64,000 nucleotides of DNA. Source: Enterobacteriaceae bacterium LSJC7 (GTDB lineage Bacteria; Pseudomonadota; Gammaproteobacteria; Enterobacterales; Enterobacteriaceae). Below, in pieces: positions 29,735 to 38,721 of this stretch (position 1 is the first letter of the stretch; each line of letters begins with the position of its first letter). Made by a program: the position numbers and the translations under genes. The notes under the pieces are model-generated. The model worked only from the letters and a program-made list of their open reading frames with translations, had not been told where the DNA came from and ran no database searches. Location: positions 62,001-126,000 of the forward strand of contig AMFN01000003.1 of NCBI GenBank assembly GCA_000302695.1, given 5' to 3'.

Positions 29735-31492
29735 TTACTTCGCCATTTTTTCCAGCAGGTCAATACCAACCGGCTCTTCGCTCTGTAGTGCTGTTAATGC
29801 AATGCGTTTTGCATATTGGTCTTCCACATCAGAGATGAGAGGTAACTCGCGGTTCGCCCTGGTCTTCAGGAAAGGTGAAGACGGTTCAGCTGCCGCCAGG
29901 CTGTTATTAACAACCCATGCCCACGGCTCGATGCCAGCGCGACGCAAATCCTGCTGCAAGTTTGCTGCTTCCAGTACAGGAGTCGTTTCGGCAAGCGTCA
30001 CGATAATCACCTTCGTCTTCTCCGGGTCCTGCAGTTGCATCATTGGCGTCATCACATGGTCATGTGTTTGTCCCATCTGGCGCACCATTTCCCGGTGATA
30101 GGCTCCTGTTGCATCCAGTAGCAGAAGAGTGTGACCCGTTGGTGCTGTGTCCATAATGACAAAATGGTCGTCTGACTCTTTGATTACCCGCGAGAATGCC
30201 TGGAAGACAGCAATCTCTTCAGTACATGGCGAGCGGAGATCTTCTTCCAGCACCGCCAGCCCTTCAGCATCTAATCCTTTGCCTTGATTTTCCAGTACAA
30301 AACGGCGATAGCGTTCTGTCTCTACCTTCGGGTCGATACGGCTAACCTGAAGATTTGGCAGCGAGCCATCCAGTGTGTAAGACAGGTGTGCCGCCGGGTC
30401 GGATGTAGTCAGGTGGACTTTGTGGCCGCGTTTAGCCAGCGATACCGCTACCGATGCCGCAACAGTCGTTTTGCCCACCCCGCCTTTACCCATCGTCATG
30501 ACCAGCCCTTTGCCAGTCTGGCTAAGCTCATCAACCAGTGAGGCAAGTTTCGGTAAATCCAGAGAATTTAGAGTGGAAGCAGGTAGAACTGGTGGGGCTA
30601 TGCTCTCGGTAAACAACTCGCGCAGGGCTTCCAGACCTACCAGATTAAATGGCTTCAGATATAACTGAGAACGGGGGAGGTTAGCCAGATTATCAGGCAT
30701 TGCCTGCAATGCTTTTTCTTCCCGGGCCAAAATACTCTGTGCCAGTGAATCATTCTCACCTGCAAACGGCGGCAGTACACCATTGATGGCAAGGTGTTGA
30801 TGCTGCAAACCGATAGCAGACAGCTCATCGTGGGTATGGGAAACCTCTTTTAGTGTCGAAGCCTGTGCACGGGCAACCAGAACTAAGCGCGTGAGTGATG
30901 CATCAGACAGTGCTTTAACCGCATCGGAGTACTGGTGCTGTTGTTTCTCCAGCCCTATCAGAGGCCCGAGGTTTGCAGCGGCATCAGGGTTCGCTTCCAG
31001 ATAACCACTCCATGCTCCCGGTAACTCAAGCATGCGGATAGTGTGACCGGTTGGCGCGGTATCAAATACGATATGGTCATATTTCTCCCGCAACTCATGA
31101 TTGGTCAACAGGCCGGTAAACTCATCAAATGCGGCGATTTCCGTAGTACAAGAACCTGAAAGTTGTTCTTCAATGCTGCTGACCACATCGGCTGGCATGA
31201 GCCCGCGAACAGGGTCAAGCACACGGTCACGATAGGCTTGAGCTGCAGCCATCGGGTCAACTTCCATCGCCGCAAGATTTTGTACGGTCCTGATATCTGT
31301 GATTCGGTGGCCGATATTCTGGCTAAAAACCTGACCGACGTTGGAAGCCGGATCGGTACTGACCAGAAGCGTTCTCTTCCCCTGGTCGGCCAGCCATACC
31401 GCAGTGGCGCAGGCCAGAGATGTTTTACCCACGCCACCTTTGCCGGTAAAGAAGATGAACGGGGGAATGTCTTTTAAAAATGGCATATTCAT
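29735..31492 (-). CDS. ArsA ATPase, diverged second copy
   Basis: 585 residues with two intact deviant Walker A motifs (GKGGVGKTS, GKGGVGKTT) and both DTAPTGHT signatures, so the ATPase looks functional. Two metal-site cysteines remain (SGSCTTEIAAF and RSPCTEEIAVF), but the middle one (Cys172 in R773) is replaced: the segment reads PDAAANLGPL where copy 1 has GASCLGPM. It follows a similarly altered ArsD by 20 bases on the minus strand. The pair may handle a different metalloid or shuttle to the same ArsB. Symbol arsA2 would be informal. Confidence 0.92.
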   Translation of the reverse strand: MNMPFLKDIPPFIFFTGKGGVGKTSLACATAVWLADQGKRTLLVSTDPASNVGQVFSQNIGHRITDIRTVQNLAAMEVDPMAAAQAYRDRVLDPVRGLMPADVVSSIEEQLSGSCTTEIAAFDEFTGLLTNHELREKYDHIVFDTAPTGHTIRMLELPGAWSGYLEANPDAAANLGPLIGLEKQQHQYSDAVKALSDASLTRLVLVARAQASTLKEVSHTHDELSAIGLQHQHLAINGVLPPFAGENDSLAQSILAREEKALQAMPDNLANLPRSQLYLKPFNLVGLEALRELFTESIAPPVLPASTLNSLDLPKLASLVDELSQTGKGLVMTMGKGGVGKTTVAASVAVSLAKRGHKVHLTTSDPAAHLSYTLDGSLPNLQVSRIDPKVETERYRRFVLENQGKGLDAEGLAVLEEDLRSPCTEEIAVFQAFSRVIKESDDHFVIMDTAPTGHTLLLLDATGAYHREMVRQMGQTHDHVMTPMMQLQDPEKTKVIIVTLAETTPVLEAANLQQDLRRAGIEPWAWVVNNSLAAAEPSSPFLKTRANRELPLISDVEDQYAKRIALTALQSEEPVGIDLLEKMAK

Positions 31493-31512
31493 CTGTGATA
31501 GCTCCTCTGGAA

Positions 31513-31875
31513 TTAAGGCATACGTGGAATGCTGCAGCAGCGTGGTTGTGCGCTGTCTTCACTCCAGTCCAGAGTAAGCGGAACACCGGCCCAAAGGGCG
31601 ATATCTTCACGCGTCGGGAGTTTGCCTACCATCACCAGCTTGCCGTCGAGCAAGGTGACAGGGAGGGACTCCGTCCCTGATGTATTCAGAAACTCTTTAA
31701 TGACAGGAGAATTCAGGAATCGTTGCGGGTTCTTCGCAAGGTTGTAGCGTTGAATATCAACGCCATTCTTTTTCGCCCATTCGGCGCTGGCGTTCCATTT
31801 GACGACTTCGTCACTGACCACAACTCTACTGGTTGAGCAGCAGCCTGCAGCTTCAAAGATCTCAATTTTTGACAT
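31513..31875 (-). CDS. ArsD-like metallochaperone, second copy with fewer cysteines
   Basis: The 120-residue protein keeps Cys12-Cys13 (EAAGCCSTSRVVVSD) but lacks the third ligand Cys18, and has only one C-terminal pair (PRCCSIPRMP), missing the terminal Cys119-Cys120. In R773 ArsD, Cys12, Cys13 and Cys18 are needed for As(III) transfer to ArsA, so binding should be altered. It precedes the matching arsA copy. Its ribosome-binding region lies in one arm of a 10-bp inverted repeat. Confidence 0.88.
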   Translation of the reverse strand: MSKIEIFEAAGCCSTSRVVVSDEVVKWNASAEWAKKNGVDIQRYNLAKNPQRFLNSPVIKEFLNTSGTESLPVTLLDGKLVMVGKLPTREDIALWAGVPLTLDWSEDSAQPRCCSIPRMP

Positions 31876-31880
31876 GGACT

Positions 31881-31924
31881 GTTTACCTCAGTGTTTAGTC
31901 GATTGGCTTTACAATGAGGTAAAC
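31881..31924 (-). promoter_or_regulatory. inverted repeat overlapping the arsD2 ribosome-binding site
   Basis: GTTTACCTCA (31881-31890) and TGAGGTAAAC (31915-31924) are perfect 10-bp inverted arms with a 24-bp spacer. On the minus strand the proximal arm contains GAGG, the likely ribosome site of the second arsD, 10 bases before its ATG. It could be a regulator operator or an mRNA hairpin that hides the ribosome site. Confidence 0.5.
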
Positions 31925-31950
31925 GAAGGTGGTGGGAAAAAGATGCGCGA

Positions 31951-32159
31951 CTAATTCATTTTTTTGTGGCAGCAGACTGGAGAGGTATCATCTGCCTCAA
32001 TCTCACAAAGTTCTGTCATCGCTTCCTTCAGGTGCTTTCTGGCCCGCAGCAGGCGGGATTTAAACGCCGTAAGCGTAATACCCAGTTCATCGGCCAGTAA
32101 CTGCTGGGGATGTCGATTGAGATCTGACTCTTCAATCAACCAACGTTCATCTTCGGATA
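31951..32159 (-). pseudogene. C-terminal remnant of an ECF sigma factor (SigZ-like region 4)
   Basis: After the arsH break, a minus-strand frame reads [20 protein letters not shown], then LADELGITLTAFKSRLLRARKHLKEAMTELC. The ADELGITLTAFKSRLLRARKHL part is a sigma-70 region 4 helix-turn-helix, and the trailing cysteine-containing tail resembles SigZ-type ECF factors. Region 2 is absent. It is joined to an arsH fragment in a different frame, so it is a deletion product, not a working gene. Confidence 0.6.
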
Positions 32160-32483
32160 CGCACCATGGCGTTCGGGAGAGCACCATACCATTCCCTCTG
32201 ACCATCGTACCAGTTCACGTAGCTCCATCACCTTCGGGTGCGACTCTGGAGCATCTTCAGGAAGCGGCAGGCCGGAAGGATTAAATATCTGTACCTCTGC
32301 ACCCATAGCAGTCAGTAATCTTGCTGCCTCTTCAGTTGCCAAACGGCTGTAAGAGCGTTCGCGCACAGAGCCATACAGCATCAGGATACGGGGAGGATGT
32401 GAAAGGGGGGGAACGCCTAACTTTTCCTCCGTAATTGACGTCTCGAACAGGTCGGCTACAACATTCTTCATATCGCTAATCAT
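32160..32483 (-). pseudogene. arsH: arsH, truncated N-terminal part
   Basis: From an ATG at 32483 (AAGGAAAAG upstream) the protein reads like Ars[21 protein letters not shown] (flavin loop) and [19 protein letters not shown], up to [12 protein letters not shown], after which homology stops inside the conserved ERHGA motif and the frame ends 8 codons later. ArsH is an NADPH-FMN reductase that oxidises trivalent organoarsenicals. More than half of the protein is missing, and the break joins a sigma-factor fragment. Confidence 0.8.
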
Positions 32484-32590
32484 TCTACTTTTCCTTTTAG
32501 TGAGTAGTGATGATTCACACACCACTGCCCGAATAGCATTCTTTCGTCAGACCGATAAAGAATTATCTACCGACGTATGACAAAACATCG

Positions 32591-33223
32591 TTATTCTATG
32601 TCTGGCCAATATGCTTCCCTGATAATTCGTGAAAATGCCTGGAATACTGCAATCTCCTCAGTACAGGGTGATCGCAGGTCTTCTTCCAGAACGGCCAGTC
32701 CTTGAGCATCAAGTCCTTTGCCCTGGTTCTCCAGCACAAACTGACGATAGTTCTCGGTTTCAACTTTGGGGTCGATACGGCTGACAGATAAATTCTTCAT
32801 ATTGCCATCAAGCGTGTATGACAAATGAGCAGCAGGATCAGATGTGGTTAGATGTACTTGATATCCTCGTTGAGCCAGTCCCACCGCAACTGCGGCTGCG
32901 ACGGTGGTTTTACCTACACCGCCTTTGCCCATCATCATTACGAGCCCATGTCCTTGTTGACTCAATTCATCGACCAGTGATGACAATGCAGGAAAACTCG
33001 ACATTTCTTGATGAGGCAGGAGTTCCAGTGGCTCATCCATTGACCTGTCTAACAACATCCGTAAGGCTTTTACTCCCATCAAATTGAAGGGGATAGACAA
33101 GGGAATAACGATTATCTTCTGCAATTCACCTGCAGCCAGTCCTTCAGAGCCAGTTTTCGACAGCTCTATAAATACCCAAGATTTCGCCCGGTTTGAAGGC
33201 ATAGCGCCCATCGTTTGATACAA
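32591..33223 (-). pseudogene. third arsA copy, internal fragment
   Basis: A 210-codon frame contains, from about 33103 to 32612, the linker and first part of the second ATPase half of ArsA: IPFNLMGVKALRMLL, GKGGVGKTTVAAAVAVGLA, TTSDPAAHLSYTLDG and RSPCTEEIAVFQAFSRIIREA. Both ends are foreign sequence, and the DTAPTGHT motif is missing, so it is not functional. It is closer to copy 2 than to copy 1 (PKVETE, ENQGKGLDAQGLAVLEEDL), pointing to duplication and deletion of a second ars operon. Confidence 0.9.
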
Positions 33224-33256
33224 GAGAGCAGATTAAAAGGGGGTTAAAATCTTCAT

Positions 33257-33293
33257 AAAATAAAGGCCTGATAATAAATCAGGCCTTTATTTT
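33257..33293. terminator. strong bidirectional terminator
   Basis: AAAATAAAGGCCTGAT and ATCAGGCCTTTATTTT form a perfect 16-bp stem around AATAA. A-rich and T-rich ends make it work in both directions. It separates the broken ars fragments from the recombinase module and may mark an old boundary. Confidence 0.85.
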
Positions 33294-33405
33294 CATCTGC
33301 TTACAAGTCAGAATGACTTAGTAAAGCAATCTGCATGTCTAGTCTCGATGATGATAAGCATACTATTAATAATATGCAAGTAATATTGCTGTTTGAATCA
33401 TCATT

Positions 33406-33927
33406 TTAAAAAACAACTCTTTTAATAATTTTATTAATCGCCGATATTTTACCTGTGACCCTGCTAGCCTGCTTATTCATTTCGTCTATCAACAGGCCTA
33501 ACTCTTTATTAAATTCTGGAATTTCAGTAAGGAGCTCGGCAAAAACATCTTTTTCACCCATAATCTGTAGTAGCTCGAGTTCATACTTTGCTTTGAACAC
33601 TTCAAGTTTTTTAGCATTGAACATAGAGCCTTTATTATTTGCCAGCTGTGATATATCATAATCATTAATTCCGATATTACGATAGGAAGTGGCTTTAAGA
33701 TATATACTTTCATTTGCGCCAGGCTTTTTCTTCCTGTAGAGGAACTCTAGAGCGACTAATTTCTGAAGTTGATTATATGCAAAAGATTTCGCTTTTCTGA
33801 TATCTGTAAATCTTTCATGAACTCCGATCAATATTTCAGCTATTTCTCTGACAGAAAAGTGTTTTTTATTTAAAATGCCGATCGCTGAAATAACGTCAAG
33901 TGTGACAGGCGATAGAGTGTTGTTCAT
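33406..33927 (-). CDS. unknown, winged-helix-like protein of the recombinase module
   Basis: The 173-residue protein has a probable N-terminal winged helix (VISAIGILNKKHFSVREIAE, then KAKSFAYNQLQKLVALEFLYRKKK) and a long charged helical C-terminus (VFKAKYELELLQIMGE...). It is divergent from an XRE regulator, and its start is 18 bp from one of two matching operators. I do not recognise a named family. It may correspond to the small accessory protein of Gamma-Mobile-Trio-type elements, or be a transfer or excision factor. Confidence 0.6.
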   Translation of the reverse strand: MNNTLSPVTLDVISAIGILNKKHFSVREIAEILIGVHERFTDIRKAKSFAYNQLQKLVALEFLYRKKKPGANESIYLKATSYRNIGINDYDISQLANNKGSMFNAKKLEVFKAKYELELLQIMGEKDVFAELLTEIPEFNKELGLLIDEMNKQASRVTGKISAINKIIKRVVF

Positions 33928-33944
33928 TATTTTATACTATGCAG

Positions 33945-33969
33945 GTAAACTTAGGATTGCTAAGTTTAC
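33945..33969. promoter_or_regulatory. XRE operator 1
   Basis: GTAAACTTAG and CTAAGTTTAC are perfect 10-bp arms around a 5-bp spacer (GATTG). The core CTTAG-N5-CTAAG repeats 34 bp further on. It lies 18 bp from the start of the minus-strand gene and 58 bp from the XRE gene, a position suited to control of both. Confidence 0.75.
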
Positions 33970-33983
33970 AACAAAGCGCGATA

Positions 33984-33998
33984 CTTAGACAATCTAAG
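33984..33998. promoter_or_regulatory. XRE operator 2
   Basis: CTTAG-ACAAT-CTAAG repeats the core and spacing of operator 1 with centres 34 bp apart. It lies 28 bp from the XRE start, so the repressor probably shuts off its own promoter. Confidence 0.7.
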
Positions 33999-34026
33999 CA
34001 ACAAAAGGCTGAGCAAAGATGAAAAC

Positions 34027-34356
34027 GTGTCTACAAACAACCCGATACCAGTCCGACTCAAGGAAGCAAGAACCAAAGCGGGCATTTCACAACGAGCACT
34101 GGGCATCCTTGTCGGATTTGATCCTTCATCTGCCAGTAGCCGTATGAACCATTATGAAAAGGGAAGGCACATTCCCGATCTGGATACATTACGCCGGATG
34201 GCTCAGGAACTTGATGTCCCTCTGAGCTATTTCTTTTGTGATGACACGACTATGGCAGAATTAGTCAGCATTATTTCAAAACTAGACGATAAAAATAAAA
34301 TTGAGCTCCTAAATTCGTTAAACGCATTGAAGAGTCAAATTACGCCTTCAAAGTAA
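34027..34356 (+). CDS. XRE-family (Cro/C1-type) repressor
   Basis: 109 residues from a GTG at 34027 with only a weak AAAGATG upstream. The HTH is clear: RLKEARTKAGISQRALGILV, then MNHYEKGRHIPDLDTLRRMA and LDVPLSYFFCDD. It is the only plus-strand gene of the module, converging on the recombinase operon (20-bp gap) and divergent from the winged-helix gene. Two CTTAG-N5-CTAAG operators lie in its promoter. It most likely keeps module genes silent in the integrated state. Confidence 0.85.
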   Translation: MSTNNPIPVRLKEARTKAGISQRALGILVGFDPSSASSRMNHYEKGRHIPDLDTLRRMAQELDVPLSYFFCDDTTMAELVSIISKLDDKNKIELLNSLNALKSQITPSK

Positions 34357-34376
34357 ATATTTCGAGCATATTAAGT

Positions 34377-34811
34377 TCATTTCTTTTTTATCAACTCCCT
34401 TATTACATGTTTTGCAAGAAGGCTCTCAACTGGTATAACCGTATTGATTTTTACCGCTTTGACAATTTCAATCAAAGACAGAGTGTTCTGCGCAAGCTGT
34501 TCACGCAGCTCCTTATTTTCTTCCTGCAATTGTTGATTGCGACCAAGTAAAGCCTGACGAGTCTTACGATTCACATACAGCTGTTTTTCTTTTTGACGCA
34601 GATTAAGAGGGGATAGTTGTTGATCGACATAGGCAGCTATAAGACGCTTCCTCTCGATGCTACTTAATGTACTCAATCCACCATTAAGGATGCCCTTGAG
34701 TTTAAGTCTGGCATGTAAGCTTTTGGCTGAAATAGGTGATCTGTCAAATCCCTCAATCAGCATCAGCTGGAGTTCATGCTCGATCTGAGTATCTAGTTCT
34801 TTACCACGCAT
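34377..34811 (-). CDS. small coiled-coil protein of the recombinase operon
   Basis: The 144-residue helical protein has a strong coiled coil (LLGRNQQLQEENKELREQL, about residues 88-107) and many basic residues. Its start overlaps the stop of the 787-residue recombinase by one base (TGATG), so it is the last gene of a tightly coupled operon. In Tn554-type elements a small helical protein, TnpC, follows two tyrosine recombinases, and in the trio-type elements GmtX is small too. By position it is the analogue of one of these; no enzymatic motif is visible. Confidence 0.6.
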   Translation of the reverse strand: MRGKELDTQIEHELQLMLIEGFDRSPISAKSLHARLKLKGILNGGLSTLSSIERKRLIAAYVDQQLSPLNLRQKEKQLYVNRKTRQALLGRNQQLQEENKELREQLAQNTLSLIEIVKAVKINTVIPVESLLAKHVIRELIKKK

Positions 34812-37174
34812 CAGTCTTCCCCTTGTTGTATTTTTTGGTACTCAAGGGCAAATAGCTGGGCCAGAGTACGAATTTCGCCTTCTACCTTTATCTCTCCAGA
34901 CAGGAGTCCCTGAGAGGAGATGACTTGCAATGAGTTTGAACGCCTGCGCTGTTGCTCACTCAATGCATCGAGTTGCGTTAGATTTTCATTAATACAGCCT
35001 TGTACAAGTTGGTTGCCCGGAAGGGCAGCGGTATAGATATCAAGATGATGTTTCGCCTCACTTAATGCCCGGCCTTTAGTTTCAACAGTAGAGTATTCAT
35101 CAATACGGCCAGTCAAAGTGAAGTGCTCACAGGGCTTCAATGCCTGGCACTTCATACGATAAGGGCACCCCCACAAGTTAACGTCTCTCATGCAAGAGCC
35201 CAGTTTCAACGGATGCAGTACCGCGTGCCTTTGCACCATTTCGGACGCTTGCAATGACCCTTCATTTTTACTGATTTCCTCGAACGCAGCGGCTATGTCT
35301 TCGAATAATCCATCGTCAAACGACGCCTCAATGAAGCCTGCAACATCGTTACGATCATCGAAAGTATGCAGGTTCGCTTTTATGTTAGTTTCCAGATTTT
35401 GCATGCGGCTAAATACCATCATACCGCTTTGCTTTACCGCATTGAGCGGTGTATCGGCGTCAATAGCAGTAAATATTGTCTGCTCCCGTACGATCGGAAC
35501 TAAAGGAGTCAGAGAAGCGGCTTTCCGTCGTTCCTTAAGAGCCAAGTGCTGGTAATGTTGATTTTGAGTGATATCAACACGCCCCATCAGCATCGCTTGT
35601 AAGTGGTCTGAAATCTCAGCAATAGCGAGAAAAGTGTTTATATTGTGACGTGGAATATGAGTGCGGAGCTGGGTAGGGCGGCCGTCATCTTCGAGCAGCC
35701 TATATTTACTGAAGATCGATGTATGGCCGTCAACATTGCCGAGAAATTTGTTTAGTCCAACATTATTCAGTGGCAGTGGTGTTGCTTTTAGCTCCAATGA
35801 TCTCTTTAAAGTCAGGGACCCTTTAGGGAAAAGGAACAATAAACCCTCATACATAATCTCATATTTTCTACCATTTTCTACCCATGCGTGAGTACAGGGA
35901 GTATTTGCGCTGTTATCACCGAATTCATTTTTAAGGTAAAGACTAAGGTCTGATTTAGAATAATATTTTTCTTTTCTATTACCAGGGCCAGGAATGACTT
36001 TCCTGGGGATACAGCCTCGTTTCGCTAACGCTTTCCATGCTTTATCACGTAGCCCTGAACGTCCCCTGGCTTCTGATGAGGACTGGGCTATGTGTTCAAC
36101 AATATCATCAAGTTCAACGAATTCCCCTTCAATATCACTGATTGCCTTGGGCAAATAATCAGCAAACTCTTTTGAACGCAAGATTGTGAGATGCTTGCGC
36201 AATTCAGATGTTAGCAGCTTAACCGAGCTGAATATGTTCTCGACCAAAGGAACGGCTAAAGGCTCGACCCAATGAGTCCTTTCGCCAGCCCCCTTAACAC
36301 CAACATAGCGGATACCAAGAAAATAATCCGGCAATCCCTTATCTCTCAGACGTCTACTAATATCAGAATTATCTATTTGTCGTTTGATCAACGCATCCTG
36401 CCTGAGATTGAATACTTCAACAGAACGAAACCCAGTGACGATCAGTAATAGAAGGCAATTAAGAGCAATCTTTTCAGTACCGTTTTCGACACGCTGAATC
36501 AGAGACACTATATTGAGGAAGCCACGAATTGTAATCAGCGCATCTTCACCATCAGTAGCGCTATCATCCAGCCTGTCTTTTTGTTTGAGCGCTATTGTTT
36601 CCCGAGCTTTCCGGGTCAAATTAGTCTGATTGGTATAGCGATTATCAGATACATATTGCAGTGTTACCAATGTGAAAGCGTAGTGATTTACTAATTTTTG
36701 GATCTTAACACAACGTCCTTTATAGTTGGCTATGTTGGGATCTCCGGCCCGGGATGCAGCACTAAGAGTATCCATCGCACTACGTACGACATCTGTAGTC
36801 AGATAAATAGGATGCGTTTGCCCGGTTAATTTAATCAGCGCGCAGTACCAACGTTTCAAAATAACCAGTGTTGCCACGGCAACCGCTGAGGAAATGCTGC
36901 GATTTCTGCCTCGATAAACGAGTACCAATATAGCTTTCATAAATAACTGATAAGGTTCGGATACAGTATGGCGATCATCGATACCTTTCAGACGATTAAT
37001 CTCATCAAAACGCAATGTATTAACACCATTGCCACGTAACCAGCCAGAGCCTTTGCTCCCACATATCCAGATAAGGCTATCCCATGATTCAGCAAAATCT
37101 GCTGCCAAATTATCTTCGAACCAGGCTTTCTGTTCCGTAATAAAAGTATCAAAGTTTACGATATTTTTTCTCAT
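34811..37174 (-). CDS. large tyrosine recombinase-like integrase (GmtZ-like)
   Basis: 787 residues, about twice a normal integrase. Catalytic-domain features are present but spread out: LLLLIVTGFRSVEVFNLRQD (first Arg), THIPRHNINTFLA (H-x-x-R-H box) and MGRVDITQNQHYQHL (Arg in place of the usual His/Trp, then the nucleophile-like Tyr). A cysteine cluster near residue 690 (GSCMRDVNLWGCPYRMKCQA...CEHF) suggests a zinc knuckle. Its ATG overlaps the stop of the preceding recombinase by 4 bases. Length and place match what I recall as the GmtZ integrase; that name is from memory and unverified. Confidence 0.75.
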   Translation of the reverse strand: MRKNIVNFDTFITEQKAWFEDNLAADFAESWDSLIWICGSKGSGWLRGNGVNTLRFDEINRLKGIDDRHTVSEPYQLFMKAILVLVYRGRNRSISSAVAVATLVILKRWYCALIKLTGQTHPIYLTTDVVRSAMDTLSAASRAGDPNIANYKGRCVKIQKLVNHYAFTLVTLQYVSDNRYTNQTNLTRKARETIALKQKDRLDDSATDGEDALITIRGFLNIVSLIQRVENGTEKIALNCLLLLIVTGFRSVEVFNLRQDALIKRQIDNSDISRRLRDKGLPDYFLGIRYVGVKGAGERTHWVEPLAVPLVENIFSSVKLLTSELRKHLTILRSKEFADYLPKAISDIEGEFVELDDIVEHIAQSSSEARGRSGLRDKAWKALAKRGCIPRKVIPGPGNRKEKYYSKSDLSLYLKNEFGDNSANTPCTHAWVENGRKYEIMYEGLLFLFPKGSLTLKRSLELKATPLPLNNVGLNKFLGNVDGHTSIFSKYRLLEDDGRPTQLRTHIPRHNINTFLAIAEISDHLQAMLMGRVDITQNQHYQHLALKERRKAASLTPLVPIVREQTIFTAIDADTPLNAVKQSGMMVFSRMQNLETNIKANLHTFDDRNDVAGFIEASFDDGLFEDIAAAFEEISKNEGSLQASEMVQRHAVLHPLKLGSCMRDVNLWGCPYRMKCQALKPCEHFTLTGRIDEYSTVETKGRALSEAKHHLDIYTAALPGNQLVQGCINENLTQLDALSEQQRRRSNSLQVISSQGLLSGEIKVEGEIRTLAQLFALEYQKIQQGED

Positions 37175-38721
37175 TGCTCACAGCCTCTGGTTTGATGCAA
37201 GTGGCAACGGGCTATCACTGATTTGATTTCGATTTGCGTCGTCTCATGGATAGAAATTAGTGGATTATGAGCATTGCCAACACTATCAGAAACAGCTATC
37301 AGCTCATCGACTTCTTTAAAGACGCTATCTAATACATCCTGGTGATTGCCATCGAGAAAAGGGCGATAATATAAGCAACCATAGCAGCAACGGACTTCAC
37401 AGAAAGGGCATTCGTCATCGGTTCTCGCGCAACCACCAATCTCATAGTGCAGTCGATCACCAACCATGCCTACCACACGCCGGCCTTGCCATTCTTTTGA
37501 AGGGACCAACTTACCAGTCAGCATCATAGCCACCATGTTTTGCCATACAGGATTAGAACCGAGAGCTTTAGCACGGATCAATGCCAGCTCAGGCGTTGCC
37601 ATAATGTAATACTTTGCAACAGTAAGTGATGTATGTCCCATAATATGCGCAATTTCCTCGCCGCTGACTCCTTGCATAGCTAGTGAATGACCCACGTTGT
37701 GGCGCAAGTCGGTCGGCGTAATAGTTGGCAGAGCTGCTTCGCCACGCGCTACGGCGGCCTGATAATCTGGTGGGCTGAAACTGAGGACGGCCCGGTTAAT
37801 CGCCCTAGACACATAAAACGGTGCAGAGTGACTAAATTCAAATAGCTTGCCATCAGGTTTTAGTTGCGCTCGCTCGATATAGTGCCTAATCAACGCGCCG
37901 ATTTCCGCTGGAATAGCCAAAAACAGGCGTTCGGTCATCACGCTCCGCTGTTTGGCATAGGGCAGAAGTATGCTATAGCGTATTAATCTTGTTTCGGCAT
38001 TTCGGGTATCAATGCGTAAATCTTTTGCCGCCAGCTTGGCCAGTTGTGCCGGGCGGGCTCCGGTGACATACGTCAGCCCCAGAATTGCTGCATCTCGCAT
38101 GGTGTTCAGACTGTAGTTTTCTCCATGCCGAACCGCCGCAGCCATTTCAAACAAGCCTTTACTGATCATGTTTTTTTCGAGCGGATCCAGAACATGGTCA
38201 ATTTCCTGATAGATGTCCCAGTTGTGGGAATGCGGGCGAGGGATAAATTCGAGGTCTTCATAATCGTCTAAGGTGAAACCGGGGAATGCTTCGGCACAGA
38301 GGATTTTTAGGCCGAAAATGATGTAGTAGAAATATCGAGGTTCAATTTCCTGAGTTTCAAGATAATCTTTCAACACCGTAAACGTGAAAGCAGATTGGGT
38401 TATGCAATGAGCAGTTACCAAAGACCAAGCACGGAGTACACCAGGAATCTGAGCTGGACACTTGACTGATGCATAACGAAAGCAAATATATTTGATTAAT
38501 TGGTTGCTGATTTTATCCTGACGAAAGTGGGCATAGCAGCGGCTGCCTGAATAATCGAAAACCCAACTGTCAGTTGTTGAATTAATATATTTATCATCGA
38601 AATAATCTGCCGACTTGAGATAAATTCTAACTGGTATATCAATTTTTGAAATACTTTCAACAAATACAGATGTGTAAATGGTACTATTCAACTCATTTAA
38701 CTGCTTATTGATTCGACTCAT
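37171..38721 (-). CDS. tyrosine recombinase, second of three, with altered H-x-x-R box
   Basis: 516 residues from an ATG at 38721 (GGAG upstream); the frame opens at 38745. The catalytic region has LGLTYVTGARPAQLAKL (first Arg), then PTDLRHNVGHSLAMQG where the usual first His of H-x-x-R is Thr, and IMGHTSLTVAKYYIM with His and Tyr. The C-terminus carries a cysteine-rich cluster (GCARTDDECPFCEVRCCYGC) that could bind zinc. It overlaps both neighbours (17 and 4 bases), so translation of all three recombinases is probably coupled. Confidence 0.8.
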   Translation of the reverse strand: MSRINKQLNELNSTIYTSVFVESISKIDIPVRIYLKSADYFDDKYINSTTDSWVFDYSGSRCYAHFRQDKISNQLIKYICFRYASVKCPAQIPGVLRAWSLVTAHCITQSAFTFTVLKDYLETQEIEPRYFYYIIFGLKILCAEAFPGFTLDDYEDLEFIPRPHSHNWDIYQEIDHVLDPLEKNMISKGLFEMAAAVRHGENYSLNTMRDAAILGLTYVTGARPAQLAKLAAKDLRIDTRNAETRLIRYSILLPYAKQRSVMTERLFLAIPAEIGALIRHYIERAQLKPDGKLFEFSHSAPFYVSRAINRAVLSFSPPDYQAAVARGEAALPTITPTDLRHNVGHSLAMQGVSGEEIAHIMGHTSLTVAKYYIMATPELALIRAKALGSNPVWQNMVAMMLTGKLVPSKEWQGRRVVGMVGDRLHYEIGGCARTDDECPFCEVRCCYGCLYYRPFLDGNHQDVLDSVFKEVDELIAVSDSVGNAHNPLISIHETTQIEIKSVIARCHLHQTRGCEQ

